In this document: positions 35,201-46,740 of the stretch, one piece after another | Layout: every line of letters starts with the position of its first letter | Position numbering within the stretch: position 1 is the stretch's first letter | Assembly (NCBI GenBank): GCA_037126765.1 | Contig: JBBCBC010000007.1 | Coordinates: 40,589,394-40,653,393, forward strand | Direction: 5' to 3' | DNA: 64,000 nucleotides | DNA from: Stenogyne calaminthoides | Lineage: Eukaryota; Streptophyta; Magnoliopsida; Lamiales; Lamiaceae | Notes under the pieces: model-generated | Told to the model about the DNA's origin: nothing | Database searches by the model: none | What the model saw: the letters and a program-made list of their open reading frames with translations, nothing else | Made by a program: the position numbers and the translations under genes

Positions 35201-36140
35201 TGTTGGGGTTATACTGAAAAGTATGATTTTACTTTGTATAACCAAACTTAAGTTTCTTATTTATTTACTGAAATAAATTATTTAATCACTGTTGCATTAA
35301 ATATGAACGAATATTATATATGTTTATTGCAAACCCGTTCAATAAGACAATACGAATTACGTTGTAGTTAATTTGGTGATACCCGATCACTGAAGATCAA
35401 ATAAACAGCCCTCGTAATTAAGTACAAATTCACAACCCAGATGGAAATGAACGAACCATCATGAACTGTTGAAGTGTGAGATCAATATTGGCTTGTCTTG
35501 ACCAAGGGATCACACTAGCGCATTTAGGTGCGTTGAATGAGGACCTACAGGAGGACAAATTCTTTGGTACTGAATATACAAGAATTAGACCTCAGTGGTG
35601 CGTTATTTCTTAATCTCCGTCCCTTAAATAGGATCGTGTGAAATTAATAACTATTGCTTTGATTTATGATGGGAAGAGAGTCAATGCGATTTGATACCTT
35701 ATATCTTGGGCAATATTATTAATTACATGACGATTGCTGACATTTAATACAGAGATTCGCGTGCAAGTACGTCTTGCTTGATTTGTCCCCTTGGTGGGCT
35801 CAGAACCTTTATCATTTCAAAATTCAATTACACAAAAATCCCTTCATCTTCTACCTCATGTTGCCTCCACCACTGCCCCACCCCCACATTCCTACATTCC
35901 TTTCGCCAATGCATCTCATTAGGTTTAGTTTCCTGGGCTTGTTTTTTTCTTCTTTTAATTTGATATTGTGTTACTTGGGGCAAATAATATTTCCCAAGAA
36001 ATATTATTTGTGTTTAATCTTTAATAACGACCGTTTTAATTATAATTGTGATTTTGAATATTATTTGTTTGTGTTGGTTAGTAATTTTGGTTTTATTATA
36101 ATATATACTTAATTTATTTTTAATCTATTATTTATTATGT
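35201..36140 (+). mobile_element. LTR relic inserted in gypsy gag
   Basis: A typical LTR start (TGTTGGGGTTATACTGAAAA) abuts the interrupted gag WFT codon. The next 600 bp (GAACGAACCATCATGAACTG, CACTAGCGCATTTAGGTGCG) are LTR-like, then sequence grades into AT-rich spacer. The right end and target duplication (CACCT expected) were not found. Frames near 35774-36112 are hydrophobic low-complexity and not a gene. Probably a copia solo or truncated LTR. Confidence 0.5.
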
Positions 36141-36520
36141 TTATAATTATTTATTGATGTGGATGCTCACTAGGATGATGACTGTGTACATATTTGTACA
36201 CATTACTTTTCGGGCAGGGTGCAAACTGCCCGAAGTTGAAATTGCCAAAAAGAGTAAAAGTGATGATTTATTTGTCAAAATTTAAAAGTTTAGCTTAAAT
36301 AAGTGTTTTCATAACCGAACCGGTGATCGAACCGGACAGATCACTGGTCAACGGTTCAACCGGTCGAACCGGTTCAACATTTTAAATGATTTATGTGTAT
36401 TTTTTTTATATTTTACTATTTTTTTAAATGACTAATTCATCATTGGACTCATAATATAAATATTTAAATTTAATTAATCAAACTTGAACCATAAAAATAA
36501 TATAAGCGTGAAAAAATTTG

Positions 36521-36801
36521 TCCCACATCGAATAAGTATTAGAAGAAATGTAAAATGAAGTTATATAAAAGGGAGAGGATGTAGATTTTATGGATCTCCT
36601 ATCCCACATCGAATAAGTATTAAAAAAGATGTGAGATGGAGTAATATAAAAGGTGGATCTCACATTCCACATTGAATAAGTATTAAGAAAGATGTGAGAT
36701 GGAGTAATATAAAAGGGAGTGGAGGTGGATCTAAATTATACCTAAATCTCCTATCTCACATTGAATAAGTACTAAAAATATGTGAGATAGAGTAATATAA
36801 A
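36521..36801 (+). promoter_or_regulatory. Four tandem snRNA-promoter-like modules (USE + TATA)
   Basis: TCCCACATCG occurs at 36521-36530 and 36602-36611, with variants TTCCACATTG at 36665 and TCTCACATTG at 36754. Each is followed after 31, 33, 33 and 32 bases by TATATAAA/TATAAAAG. TCCCACATCG is the core of the upstream sequence element of plant U-snRNA genes, and a USE-TATA gap of about 33 is the Pol II-type spacing. Units also carry an inner inverted repeat (CTCACAT...ATGTGAG). No U1-U6 sequence follows. The array sits inside a GAACCGGT-rich palindromic region (36310-37060), possibly a MITE. Confidence 0.5.
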
Positions 36802-37367
36802 AGGGGTGGGGTCTAGATCCTTACTCACAAGAAAGATTAGTTAAAAAATGATTGGTATTAAAAATAGTAATTTTTTTTACCTAAATAATTATTAGTTTAA
36901 AATGTTAAAAAAAAGTTAAAAAAAAAATTTCGAACCTGTTTTGGCCGGTTCTGAACGGTTTAACCTATAATCCGGTTCTTAGGGGTGTTCGGACCGGTTC
37001 CGGGTCCGGTTCCCGATTCAACATGTTGAACCGGCCGGTCCGATCCGATTTTGAAATCATTGATTTAAATTGCAATTTATAAAAAGATGATGATTTTATT
37101 CGCAATTAAGCCTAATGGAAATGGAGAATCTTTTTGACCCCCAAGCCAACTGATTAATTAAGACTAAATCTATTTGTCTACACTAATTGTGAATAATTGT
37201 ATGTGAATAAAATTTGTCAAATGCATATATTTAGATAAGATTTCAAATTTTCTGAGTCATAAAAAAAGTTAACACAAAATGAAACACCATTAAATGAAGC
37301 ACCATTAATTAATATTTATTATACATTTGTACGGTGGAGTTAGTACACAATAAAAAAAAAAGTGATA

Positions 37368-37770
37368 TTGTCCCAAATCCTATTTAACGGTTCCATTTTA
37401 TTCAAAATTGTGTTCCTTTATATTTGTCACTATATCAATTTCAATGCAATTTTATCTTTTTTTCCAACAATATCCCTAATAAATAAGCATTAAATAGTGA
37501 TTTTACAGTGATTAATATAAATTTAGTAAGGATTATAAGTCTTCTGATACCCTAATTAATGAAAAATTAATTTATATAAATGGATAAAATGAGACAGATA
37601 ATACAGCCCAAACAAAGGAAACTAATATTATTAAATCAAAACATACTCCCTCCATTCATATTTCAATGTCCCATTTTATCCATAATGATGATCCTTTTTA
37701 ATTGTCATTACTTCAATACCAAATGCGATTTTATCTTCATTTCACTAGCACTATCCCTAATAAATACACA
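37368..37770. repeat. Two related MITE-like segments upstream of the GH5 relic
   Basis: TCCCATTTTATCCATAATGA with GTCATTACTTCAATACCAAA near 37670 is a diverged copy of TTCCATTTTATTCAAAATTG with GTCACTATATCAATTTCAAT near 37390. The later copy starts TACTCCCTCC like a Stowaway. Ends are not resolved. Confidence 0.45.
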
Positions 37771-37863
37771 ATAATTGTAACTATCCAAATATTCTTCCTC
37801 ACCACTATATATAATTAATAAACAACCTCCATCAAATTCAACCCAAAAACAAGAACAAAAACC

Positions 37864-38958
37864 ATGAATAACATCCTCATACATTTCCTGATTCTTTCAC
37901 TATCAATCACTTTCTGCAAATCATTTCCTCTCTCAACAAAATCAAGATGGATCATCGACGAGCCCACGGGGGCCAGTGTGAAGCTGGCCTGCGTCAATTG
38001 GGCAGGCCACCTCGAGCCCATGTTGCCAGAAGGCCTCGACAAACAGCCCGTTGACAAAATTGTCAACCACATAAGTTCAATAGGTTTTAATTGTGTGCGA
38101 CTCACGTACGCTATCCACATGTACACCCGCCACTCGAACGTCATGGTGGCCCATATTTTGCATTATTTTGGGCTTCGTGATGCGTTGATTGGGGTGACCA
38201 AAAATAATCGGGACTGACTTCATCTCACGGTTGTTCAGGTCCAACAGGCCGTGATTCAGGCGCTTGTACGCAGGGGAGTGATGGTTGTACTTGATAACCA
38301 TGTTAGCCAGCCCATGTGGTGTTGTAGTGATAGAGATGGAAATGGGTTTTTTACAACAATTAATGACAGGTTGTAGCATTGAGTCTACGGAACGAGCTTC
38401 GTGGGACCAGAACGCATGGTACAACTACATGCAACAAGGCGCAACAACAGTTCACCAAGCCAATCCAAATGTCCTAACAATTATTTCAGGATTAAGTTAT
38501 GATCTCACCTTAGAGTTCCTAAAAACAGCCCCACTAAATTTAAATTTCAAGAACAAAGTAGTTTACGAAATCCATAGATATCCATTCAGCCATGGGAGTT
38601 GGTTAGCGTTGGACCAACAATCTAATTCTAATAATGCATGTGAAAAATTCACCCAACAGTTTTACAGAGAGGCAGGATTTTTAACCGAGGGTGCAAACGC
38701 ATTTGTCTCTGAATTTGGGGTTAACAAGCACAATTGGGCCGGTCCGATAACGCCTTCTTGGATTGCTTTTTGGGCTATTTGGGGAATACGGATTTGGACT
38801 GGAGTTTGTGGGCCATACAAGGGAGTTATTATATTAGAAGTGGGGTCCGTGGGTTTGACGAGGCGTATGGGATGTTGGACTCGAGTTGGAGCTCCATTAG
38901 AAACCCGGGTGTTTATAGGAGACTTAGGCGGATTATGAAAAAGAAATGGATTGTATAA
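37864..38958 (+). pseudogene. GH5 glycosyl hydrolase (cellulase-type), broken
   Basis: The start at 37864 gives a signal peptide (NNILIHFLILSLSITFCKSF), then LSTKSRWIIDEPTGASVKLA, CVNWAGHLEPMLPEGLDKQP and GFNCVRLTYAIHMYT. The TIM-barrel continues in other frames as VMVVLDNHVSQPMWC and DGNGFF. About 25-30 codons are missing before SLRNELRG (about 38390, acid/base Glu). Then come TIISGLSYDLTLEFLK, YEIHRYPFSHG, the nucleophile motif FVSEFGV and DWSLWAIQGSYYIRSG, ending at 38958. At least three frame changes and a deletion remove function. Plant GH5 enzymes of this type are secreted. Confidence 0.88.
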
Positions 38959-38964
38959 TAATAA

Positions 38965-39210
38965 TGCGATGCACGGCTATAATTTCACAACGAATTAATA
39001 TTAAGACTTTATGAGTATTTGTATTAAGGTGGTTTTTTAATTCTGAAGATATATATTGTTGTTGTTTTCATTGACGTTATATTTTTTTTTAAAGTCATGG
39101 TAATATAAATTTTGGAAAATTTTATGATAACAAACTCACTTGTGAGGTGAATTCTTTTACTCTATCAATGTGAGGAGGCTCATTGAGTGAAAAATATAAT
39201 CGGGTTTTAA
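38965..39210 (-). mobile_element. Helitron-like repeat, copy without clear end
   Basis: Matches the 8915-9170 repeat (GCGATGCACGGCTATAATT, AAAGTCATGGTAATATAAAT, GGCTCATTGAGTGAAAAATA). No CTRR end is preserved. It begins seven bases after the GH5 relic's stop. Confidence 0.4.
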
Positions 39211-40465
39211 TTATTAATATGAGAAACAAATTGCATGTTTTAATTTAAACAGGTTGCATGATTCTAAAATACACTAATATAATTGATATATAATCTTTTT
39301 TTTGAAGGAAAATTGAATATATAATCGACGTGGGATAAAAATACTAGATGTTTTATTAAGTACTCACTCTTCTTATTATAATGTCAAATGCAAGCATAGT
39401 ACCCCTCATGTTGTACGTGGAAAATGTTAATGTTATGTAGCAATACACGTAGAGAAAAACATTAATAATAATATAAATATATATATATATATGTGTGTGT
39501 GGATAGAATTTTTTTATTATTCTATGTAACATGTGAATTTAAAATTTTGAAATGTTGCTTCTTCTTGAATGATTTAAACATTTTTAACTAGTATTACTAG
39601 CCATCTGCTAATTTTTGTTATTTAGAAAGAAATTAGAAGTGGAAATCATACACACATATATATAGTGTAGACCTGCATTTGTATTCTTGATAATGTACTT
39701 TTGCAGCATTTCCTCAACCAATGAATAATTAAATAATTGATCTATATATACATATATATATGTACTCTTTGCATCCAGAGATTTAGCCTAAGTGCTATAG
39801 TTCTCTCAACTTGATGTATGATTAAAGTTATTGAGTATCCCCTACCCAATTTTTTTTTTTTTTGGGACGGACGTTATATTTTACTATTTCCAACATTAAA
39901 TGTCAAGTTAAATATGTTGTACAATTAATGAACTGTGCCTTCTAAAGAGGATATAAAATGATCAAATATTGCAAGCCGTTCAACACACATGCATGTGAAT
40001 GTCGATATTTTTGACGATTACAATCTCTTGAATTGACCTTTTTACTCTATAAATATATACAAGTACTTGCACTTATTAATTGTGCACTTACATCTTGATC
40101 TAATTACTACTTTTAGTACCCTTCTATATATTATAGGTTGGAATAATTTATAATTTTAGTCTAATGATTAACATGACATCTACCAAACTTAATTAATAAT
40201 AATAACGCGATGTAAAATTGATAATTTCAGTGGTGCTAGCTGAAAGAGTAAACTGGTAGTATATATTACGAGAATATTATAATGTGTTGCAATTAAATTC
40301 TCCTAATTGAAGGCAAAACTATCTAATGAAATGTCATTATCAAGAGTTGGCTGATGGTAGACGTAAATTTAATCTATTTCCCAAAATCTATCAAAGTAGT
40401 GTTGTTAGTCGTAATACAAAAGTAATCGACTAACCGAGGGACTTGTATACAATACTAATTGAGAC
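39211..40465. other. AT-rich spacer
   Basis: Contains TA/TATATG microsatellites (39475-39505, 39655-39665, 39740-39765) and no supported gene. Confidence 0.5.
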
Positions 40466-40708
40466 CAAGGTTGCAGAAGTCGGAAGTCGCTAGACGGGCG
40501 GATTCTGATCATCTAGCGCTTAGACCGCCTAATCGTCACGGTTTTTTTATTATTGAGTGTTGATCTTTAAAAACAAAATACAAAAATTTAAAAAAACCCA
40601 CCTAGGCCCCGCCTAATAAGCGGGTCTAGCAGCGGAAACAATTTTTTCCACCGATTTTGCCAAAATCTTGTCGGCTGGCGGCCGCCTAGCCAATTTTTAC
40701 ATCCATTG
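40466..40708. mobile_element. hAT MITE, GCAGAAGTCGG family, copy 1
   Basis: Ends CAAGGTTGCAGAAGTCGG and, reverse-complemented from the right, CAATGGATGTAAAAATTGG. GC-rich subterminal CCGCCTAG / GGCGGCCGCC words surround an AT-rich centre. Flanks TTGAGAC and TTGAAAC look like a decayed 8-bp duplication. Same family as 54535-54751. Confidence 0.7.
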
Positions 40709-42589
40709 TTGAAACGGGAAGAAATTGAAAATCGATGAACTAGGTCAAACAATTTTTTTTCTAAAAATTTGTTCAAATCTTAAAACAGGGGCACTTTTCG
40801 GTTTATGCTACTATAAAAAAAAAAAAAAAAAAAAAAAGCAAGCATGTGTTATTGTAAGGGCAATTATGTGTTATTACATGATAATGAAGAAAAAAATTAT
40901 TTTTACTAATTCAATGGTGTAAACTAATGGTTTGAGGTTTTACTCAAGACAGTTGATCACATGTCAAAAGGAAAAACATACAAAAACAAAGAGGCCAACG
41001 GATGAAATAGAGGGAGTGTCGTAATATATCTTTCTCTTTATAGTAAAATATTTATGTATATTTAGCAATCCACAAATATATATACTAAAAATACATACTT
41101 GAACTTACAGTAACATAATTTTTCCTTCATACGCGTGTAACACATGTTTGGGAGTGAGTTTTTCTATTTTTCCTTTAACGCAAACTTTTTTAAACACATG
41201 TTTGATTAAATTCAACCCCCAAAAATCCACGATTTTTTAGCGCATTGGGTAGAATGAGACGGGAATGAACATATAACATATTGCACGTATTCTAGATCCG
41301 TACACTATTATATATATAAGTTTGCCAAACTAGTCATATACTACGTTGACTATAATTGCAATTGACTAGTACTATCTAATAAGTAATGATATATCAAATT
41401 AATTAATAATTATATTTTTTATTTTTAAAATTTTGTCAATTTTCTTTTTAAAAAATATTTAGATTTTTGGATGACACTAAAGTTTTAATATATATTTTTT
41501 AATTTATAATAGTACTTTCATACTTTAACGTCATTATTTGAACAGCACGGGTTGATTCCAGGCAATTTTAGGAAAAAAAAAATCATAAAAATGGACCTTA
41601 TTTGAGATAAAAAGGACGTCAATTAATAAATTAAAATAAGTAAGATCATGTATGCACCAGGTGCACCGTGCAACTCAAGTACATTTTTAAAATATACAAT
41701 TCATTTAACTAAACATGCAATACTAAAATATGCAATTTAATGTTGTAAATACTAGTAACTGAACCCGTGAGATGCACGACTATGTTAGCATAATAAACTT
41801 AAAGTCATAGTAATATAGATTTCAGAAAACTCTATAATGATAACATTTTAAAAAAATATTTGTAACAACTACAAATTCATACATAAACTTAACATAAAGT
41901 ATCAAAGAAAATGAATAATAGAGATAAGTGGGTTCATTAGCAACGAAGACATACTTAGATCATGTTCGACTTAACTTGTAAGCTCCTAAACAAAGTATAA
42001 ATTGTTCAGAAGCTTATAATCTTTGTTAATTTGTTAAAATAAAAAAAAAAGCATTAATTTGCTTATAAGATTCACAACTTATAAGCATCAAAAAATTAGT
42101 TTGAATATCTCAACTTATTTTCTAACCACACCCAATCTCATCCATCCCTCCGCCCATCCCCCACCCCTCACCCATCCCGACCTCATAATAAAAAATTAAA
42201 AGAATTGACCTTGCTTGGTACATTTTTGTCATTAAAGAAAAATTGATTCCAATCTTTTTTTATCATCCATTATTATTTGTTAATATTTATTTTAAATATA
42301 TTTTCCCAATTTTGTACTTTTGTCATTCAAAAAGATTCAATCATTTATTACTTATTAATATTTATTTTAAAAGATTTTTTTTATTAATTTGGTGTTTGTG
42401 TTTGTGGAAATATATTACATATTTCAAAGTTTTTTTCTCAATCCATTACTATTTGTTAATATTTATTTCAAATATTTTTTTTTCAATTTGACAATTATTT
42501 TTTGCTGAAAAATTCAATGGTTTATAAGTTTAGGCCGATTTCTACTGTTAAAATTACCTCCATTACACGGACCTACATGGGGCCAAGGG
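40709..42589. other. AT-rich spacer with repeats
   Basis: A run of 26 A lies at 40812-40837. The TTATTATTTGTTAATATTTATTT unit occurs three times at 42255-42480. GCTTATAAGTT words near 42055-42085 recall MITE ends. No gene is supported. Confidence 0.5.
41752..41875 (-). mobile_element. Helitron-like 3' terminus, copy with CTAG end
   Basis: On the minus strand it ends CGTGCATCTCACGGGTTCAG then TTACTAG followed by T. This has a CTRR terminus with a CGTG/CACG stem 15-20 bases inside, the usual Helitron 3' architecture. The inner part (AAAGTCATAGTAATATAGAT) matches the other family members. Confidence 0.5.
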
Positions 42590-43015
42590 GGTCACTGCCT
42601 CCCTCCCCACTTGAACTTTAACTCCGTGCGATTCACGTGGCCCACTTACATGTTCACGCGGCCCGAATACGGCACCGTTACGGTGTCACAATCTCTGGAT
42701 AAATTCAACCTGTCGGCCGCGAAGGCCGGAATTACCAAGAATAACCCTGGGTTTATGAACATGAAGGTGGTGGACCTCCACAAGGCGGTGGTGGATGTGC
42801 TCGGAAAAAATAATGTGATGGTGGTGTTGGACAACCATATCAGCCTCCCCACGTGGTGTTCTTGGCCCGGCACGTACGGTGTCGGATAAATTCAATATAT
42901 GTGGAAGAATTACCAAGAATAACCCTGGGTTTATGAACAACAACGGGTTTTTAGGGGACGGCAATTTCGACCCGGCGGAGTGGTTGCGCGGCCTGGCCAT
43001 GAGAAAGAGGAATGG
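42590..43015 (+). pseudogene. Second GH5 relic
   Basis: An open frame 42611-42889 reads NFNSVRFTWPTYMFTRPEYG, AAKAGITKNNPGFMNMKVVD and NNVMVVLDNHISLPTWC, the N-terminal half of a plant GH5 barrel. It then repeats GITKNNPGFMN (about 42908-42940) and jumps to NNGFLGDGNFDPAEWLRGLA. So an internal duplication coincides with a deletion. It ends where the YIP1/NFU promoter block begins. It is closer to the GH5 consensus in this segment than the copy at 37864. Confidence 0.85.
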
Positions 43016-43030
43016 GCCGGAGAGATCGGC

Positions 43031-44068
43031 GGAACATTAGCCATGGATCGGTGAGATCTGGCTAGGGTTACTATAATCGGTTAATTAAATCCGTGGATTT
43101 TTGTAATTGTGAGTGGATTTATAGTCAAAATATCAAATCAAAACGTTTAATTGAATGAATTTTGAGAGGAACGAACGCAGTAATTGTAGATGATGCACAA
43201 CTCACAGGCTAAGGCATGTTTTTTGTCTTTTCAAAGCTAAGGTATTATTTTTATTCAAAAAAAAATATTAAAAAAAAAACTTTTAATATTTAAAACAAAA
43301 TTTATTTTTTAATACATGTCGCACTTCAATTTTACCAGCAAAGGCTGTAAAACACGCTTATGTTGATATGTGCTCACCACTTTGACGACTCTTCTTAACA
43401 TACACCCATATATATAAACACGTGTGTGTATTCTGAAACATATCCTAAGCGATTGAGAAACTCTGCGAAAATTAATGATGAGAAATTTTGGAAGGTTTCT
43501 CAGACCGATCGATTCTCTCTACATTATAAATGGCGGATTATTTTCAAAACCATATAACTTCGGATAACGCTGCTCGGGGATTATACATATGCCGCCCGAA
43601 TTTATTTTTTTTTCTTATTCTTCTTTAACATCGCATTTTTAGAGATCCCGGGTTTAACCTCGTTGAAGTCTTCTTTGAACCCCCCTCAATTGAGCCATTT
43701 CCAAGGTACGGTTCGTTAATCGAATCGAACATGTTGTATTGCGTTCGTTTTATATCATTAATTTCTGATTTGTGAGGGTTTTTGAGAACATACTAGGGAT
43801 TTAGCAAACTTTTAGTATTTTAATTCTTGTTTCCCCTTTTGTTTATAAATTTCTGGGTTTCTTTTTTTTTTATTGTTAGCTAATTTGAGCTGGACTAGTG
43901 TAGTCTGAACAATATTTTGGATATATTTGCGCTCTTTTACTTGCTAATTCTATATGTAAATTTTGGACTTATATGTTTATCATGCTCATGTTTCCCCCTT
44001 CTCATATCAGGCCATCTATTATGTATCATGAAATAATATGTTATTGTATTTATAGCAAAGATCCTAAC
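43031..44068. repeat. Duplicated divergent promoter and NFU 5' region, copy 1
   Basis: From GGAACATTAGCCATGGATCG to the end of the visible partner, this segment is nearly identical to 62981-64000, with small indels. It carries the start codon of a YIP1-type gene on the minus strand (CAT near 43044), a spacer of about 430 bp, and exon 1 plus most of intron 1 of the NFU gene. In this copy the YIP1 coding part is reduced to about ten codons (MANVP then PISP) before GH5 sequence starts. Confidence 0.9.
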
Positions 44069-45179
44069 ATTTTGTTTTGACAGACGAGGGAGGAGCATGT
44101 TTATACAAACACAATCAACTCCTAATCCTGCATCTCTCATGTTCTATCCTCGGAAAACTCAGAATGGAGGTTTGGCGCTTGAACTTTCCTAATGCACAGT
44201 CTGCTATGAGTTCACCACTAGCAAAAAGCCTTTACGGAATTGATGGTGAGTATTGAGTGATCCCCTTCCTCCATTTACGTCAATGTGACAATAGTTTTAT
44301 ACATTGTTGGATAAAAAATAATGGAAAGGAAAAAGAATAGATTGTGAAAGAGAATGTTTTGAATTTGAATTGAGAGGGTGTAAGCCTCATAAACTATGAG
44401 GCAGTGGAGTTTGAAAAGCCAAAAAGTAGTATTAAGTGTGGGAATAAGTAGACCATGTATTAATTTGTATGAAAAGCATCGTAAGTTTACTTCTGTGTTT
44501 GTTAGGGACTTTCTTTTATGAGTTGAAGGTATTGGTTTGTCTTCACTGTGCGTCTCAGATTCATAGTAAGATCCAACAGTGGTAGATCTATTGGATAATG
44601 GTATAACATTTTCTTCATCTGAAAGAGTTCTTAACATTGAAGTTATTTATTTTCTTAATGTTGTCTGGAGTTTTGATTAAAGAGATAAATTTTCGTTTTT
44701 GTTATCTCACTGTTAAGATATAAGAGAAAGTATGGATAATTTAGGTGTTGTTTGGCTGAATTACATTATTTCTGTTAAGATTGGTAGTTTAATCTAATAG
44801 ATCACACTTATATTTTTGTTTTACAGGAGTTACTAGAGTCTTCTTTGGATCTGATTTTGTAACTGTCACGAAGTCAGAAGACACTAAGTGGGATCTTCTA
44901 AAACCCGAAATCTTCGCTGCAATCATGGACTTCTATTCCTCTGGGCAGCCATTGATCTTGGATACAAATACTGCAGCTTCCATGGACACAGCTATTAAAG
45001 AAGATGATTCAGAGACCGTCGCCATGATCAAGGAACTTCTCGAGACTCGTATCCGTCCAGCTGTGCAGGATGACGGTGGAGACATTGAATATGTGGGCTT
45101 TGATCTAGACACTGGAATAGTTAAACTAAGAATGCAAGGAGCTTGCAGTGGCTGCCCTAGCTCCTCTGTCATCTCTTGA
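43475..45179 (+). pseudogene. NFU: Mitochondrial NFU4/5-type Fe-S scaffold gene, broken
   Basis: Exons 43475-43705, 44084-44245 and 44827-45179. Exon 1 holds the presumed transit peptide (MMRNFGRFLRPIDSL; PGLTSLKSSLNPPQLSHFQ in another frame). Exon 2 carries the NFU N domain start MFIQTQSTPNPASLMFYP; a one-base shift after PRKTQ moves to FPNAQSAMSSPLAKSLYGID. Exon 3 is in frame (VTRVFFGSDFVTVTKSEDTK, DDSETVAMIKELLETRIRPA, VQDDGGDIEYVGFD). It includes the Fe-S ligand motif CSGC, then ends SSSVIS-stop. The remaining ~40 residues of the NFU C domain are missing. Plant NFU4/5 supply 4Fe-4S clusters in mitochondria. Exon shifts and truncation indicate a pseudogene. Confidence 0.85.
44306..44633. 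mobile_element. Possible small insertion in NFU intron 2
   Basis: A 328-bp segment is bracketed by ACATTG direct repeats (44301 and 44634). On the minus strand it has an open frame (MLRTLSDEENVIPLSNRSTT...) of no known family. The ends are not a clear TG...CA or inverted repeat. It may be an LTR fragment or just intron. Confidence 0.25.
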
Positions 45180-45189
45180 CCACTTTTTT

Positions 45190-45335
45190 GCACATCAATA
45201 TAGGATAATATATTTTAAAATATGTAAATATAGGACAACAAGTACATATTTTTAGGATAATATGTTTTAAAATATGTAAATATAGGATAATATATTTTAA
45301 AATATGTAAATATAGGACAACAAGTACATATTTCC
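45190..45335. repeat. 30-bp minisatellite at the NFU truncation
   Basis: The unit AGGATAATATATTTTAAAAT plus ATGTAAATAT repeats three times, with a longer copy TAGGACAACAAGTACATATTT alternating. It starts within 20 bases of the premature NFU stop, so the break point is at or near this array. Confidence 0.75.
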
Positions 45336-45887
45336 GCGAATTTCGCGGCTTAAGAAAAAAATATTAATATTGTTGTTTGACTAGATATTTCAAATGTTTA
45401 TTTAATTCAATTACAATAAGGTTAATTGACCTTAATATCAAGTGAGATTTGAGCTTGTTTGGACTTGATTGTCATATATTTACAGAATTTTAAAATATAG
45501 TTTCTTATATTTTTATGAGTTTTTTAACTCATTCAATCAAATGTCGATGTATATCTATATAATCTTTTTAATATTTTTACTATATCGTACCACATATCTT
45601 TGTGTTTTTGTTTTAAGAATAAGTTATTAGATGAGTGGTCGTTCGTGAATACAATTTCACCTTCCCCTCTTTTCAATCATCTGCAAATCATTCTATATTT
45701 GACGCTTGTGTATCGAAATTCAATAAATACTGTGTAAAATCACAATAAAATTAACGAATACGAAATAAAAATTACAATATCAATGAGGAAAATATTCATG
45801 CCAAATAACATCTTATTTCATCTTAATCAATCTTTTCATGAATTGAATTTGTGGCGATCGAGCCAAGAGAATCATGGAATGCGAAAA

Positions 45888-46740
45888 TCAGAACATTATG
45901 CCAAAAACTAGATACGGGTATTGACCCTGCCCGTTGTCATAAGTCAAAAACCTGTTGTAAAAAGTTAAAGGAATGCGGGAAAGTTTGAGATTGGGGATCT
46001 TGATTATGGGTAGAAGGTCGGTGAGATAATCTGAAATTTGTTTAGAAAGTTTGGTAAGTTGAATTTGGCGAATGTTTGGATCAGAAAAGAAAGAACTTAA
46101 AAGGTCATTGAGACCGATTATAATCCGTTTAGAAAGATCGGTAATATGAACGAGGATAATATTGAGATCACGACTGACGTTTAAGAAGTTAGTGACAGCA
46201 TCTAAAATTTGAAGTTGAATTTTGCTAATTTTTGGAATGGAAAAGATGCGGTTTAGAATGATAGTGAGATCGAGTATATTTTGATCAGAATCAGAAAAAT
46301 GGGCTATTTGAGGTATTTGGCTAATGTTGGTATTGGTAACGACACTGTTTACAAGGTTTGTGAAATAGGTGGAAATTTGATTAAAAATTTGGGCAAGTTG
46401 AATTTGGCGAATGTCGGGTTTGAGAGAGATAGGACCATTATAAACGTTCGTTATAAAGGATATCGTTAAAAATCGCATCGGAAATAAATACGACAACATG
46501 AGTTTGGTCATTGTTGGCCTCTGTAAAAACACGATTTAGAAGGTTAATGAGAGTGTCCGAAATTTGGGAGCGAAGTAGGGAAAGTTGAGTTTGGTTAATG
46601 TCGGAAAAGGGGTTATGGATAATGGCTTAGAAGTTGATAATAGCATTTGAAAATTGGGAAACAAACTCGTCAAGGGGAATTGGGCGGCGAATGGGATTTG
46701 AAAGGTTGGTCAATTTCGAGGCGGATACACTCTGTAATAG
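45888..46740 (-). pseudogene. Repeat protein of unknown family, decayed
   Basis: An open frame 46532-45888 (214 codons) and its upstream continuation in other frames share a recurrent motif: DINQTQLSLLRSQISDTLIN, DIRQIQLAQIFNQISTYFTN, ISKIQLQILDAVTNFLN, NIRQIQLTKLSKQISDYLTD. These are about 45-55 residues apart. Each is a (D/I)xxIQL...L..QISD.L..LL helix-like repeat followed by FSDP-type linkers. Conservation at spaced positions shows it derives from coding sequence. No known family is recognised. Frame breaks near 46533-46640 make it a relic. Confidence 0.45.

Noticed and set aside
35774..36112. 112-codon hydrophobic frame
   Set aside because: Phe/Leu-rich reading of T-rich LTR and spacer sequence; no homologous pattern.
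42646..43000. Minus-strand frames over the second GH5 relic
   Set aside because: Shadows of the plus-strand GH5 coding sequence.
44275..44637. 120-codon minus frame in the NFU intron as a gene
   Set aside because: No family; lies in a probable insertion with unclear ends.
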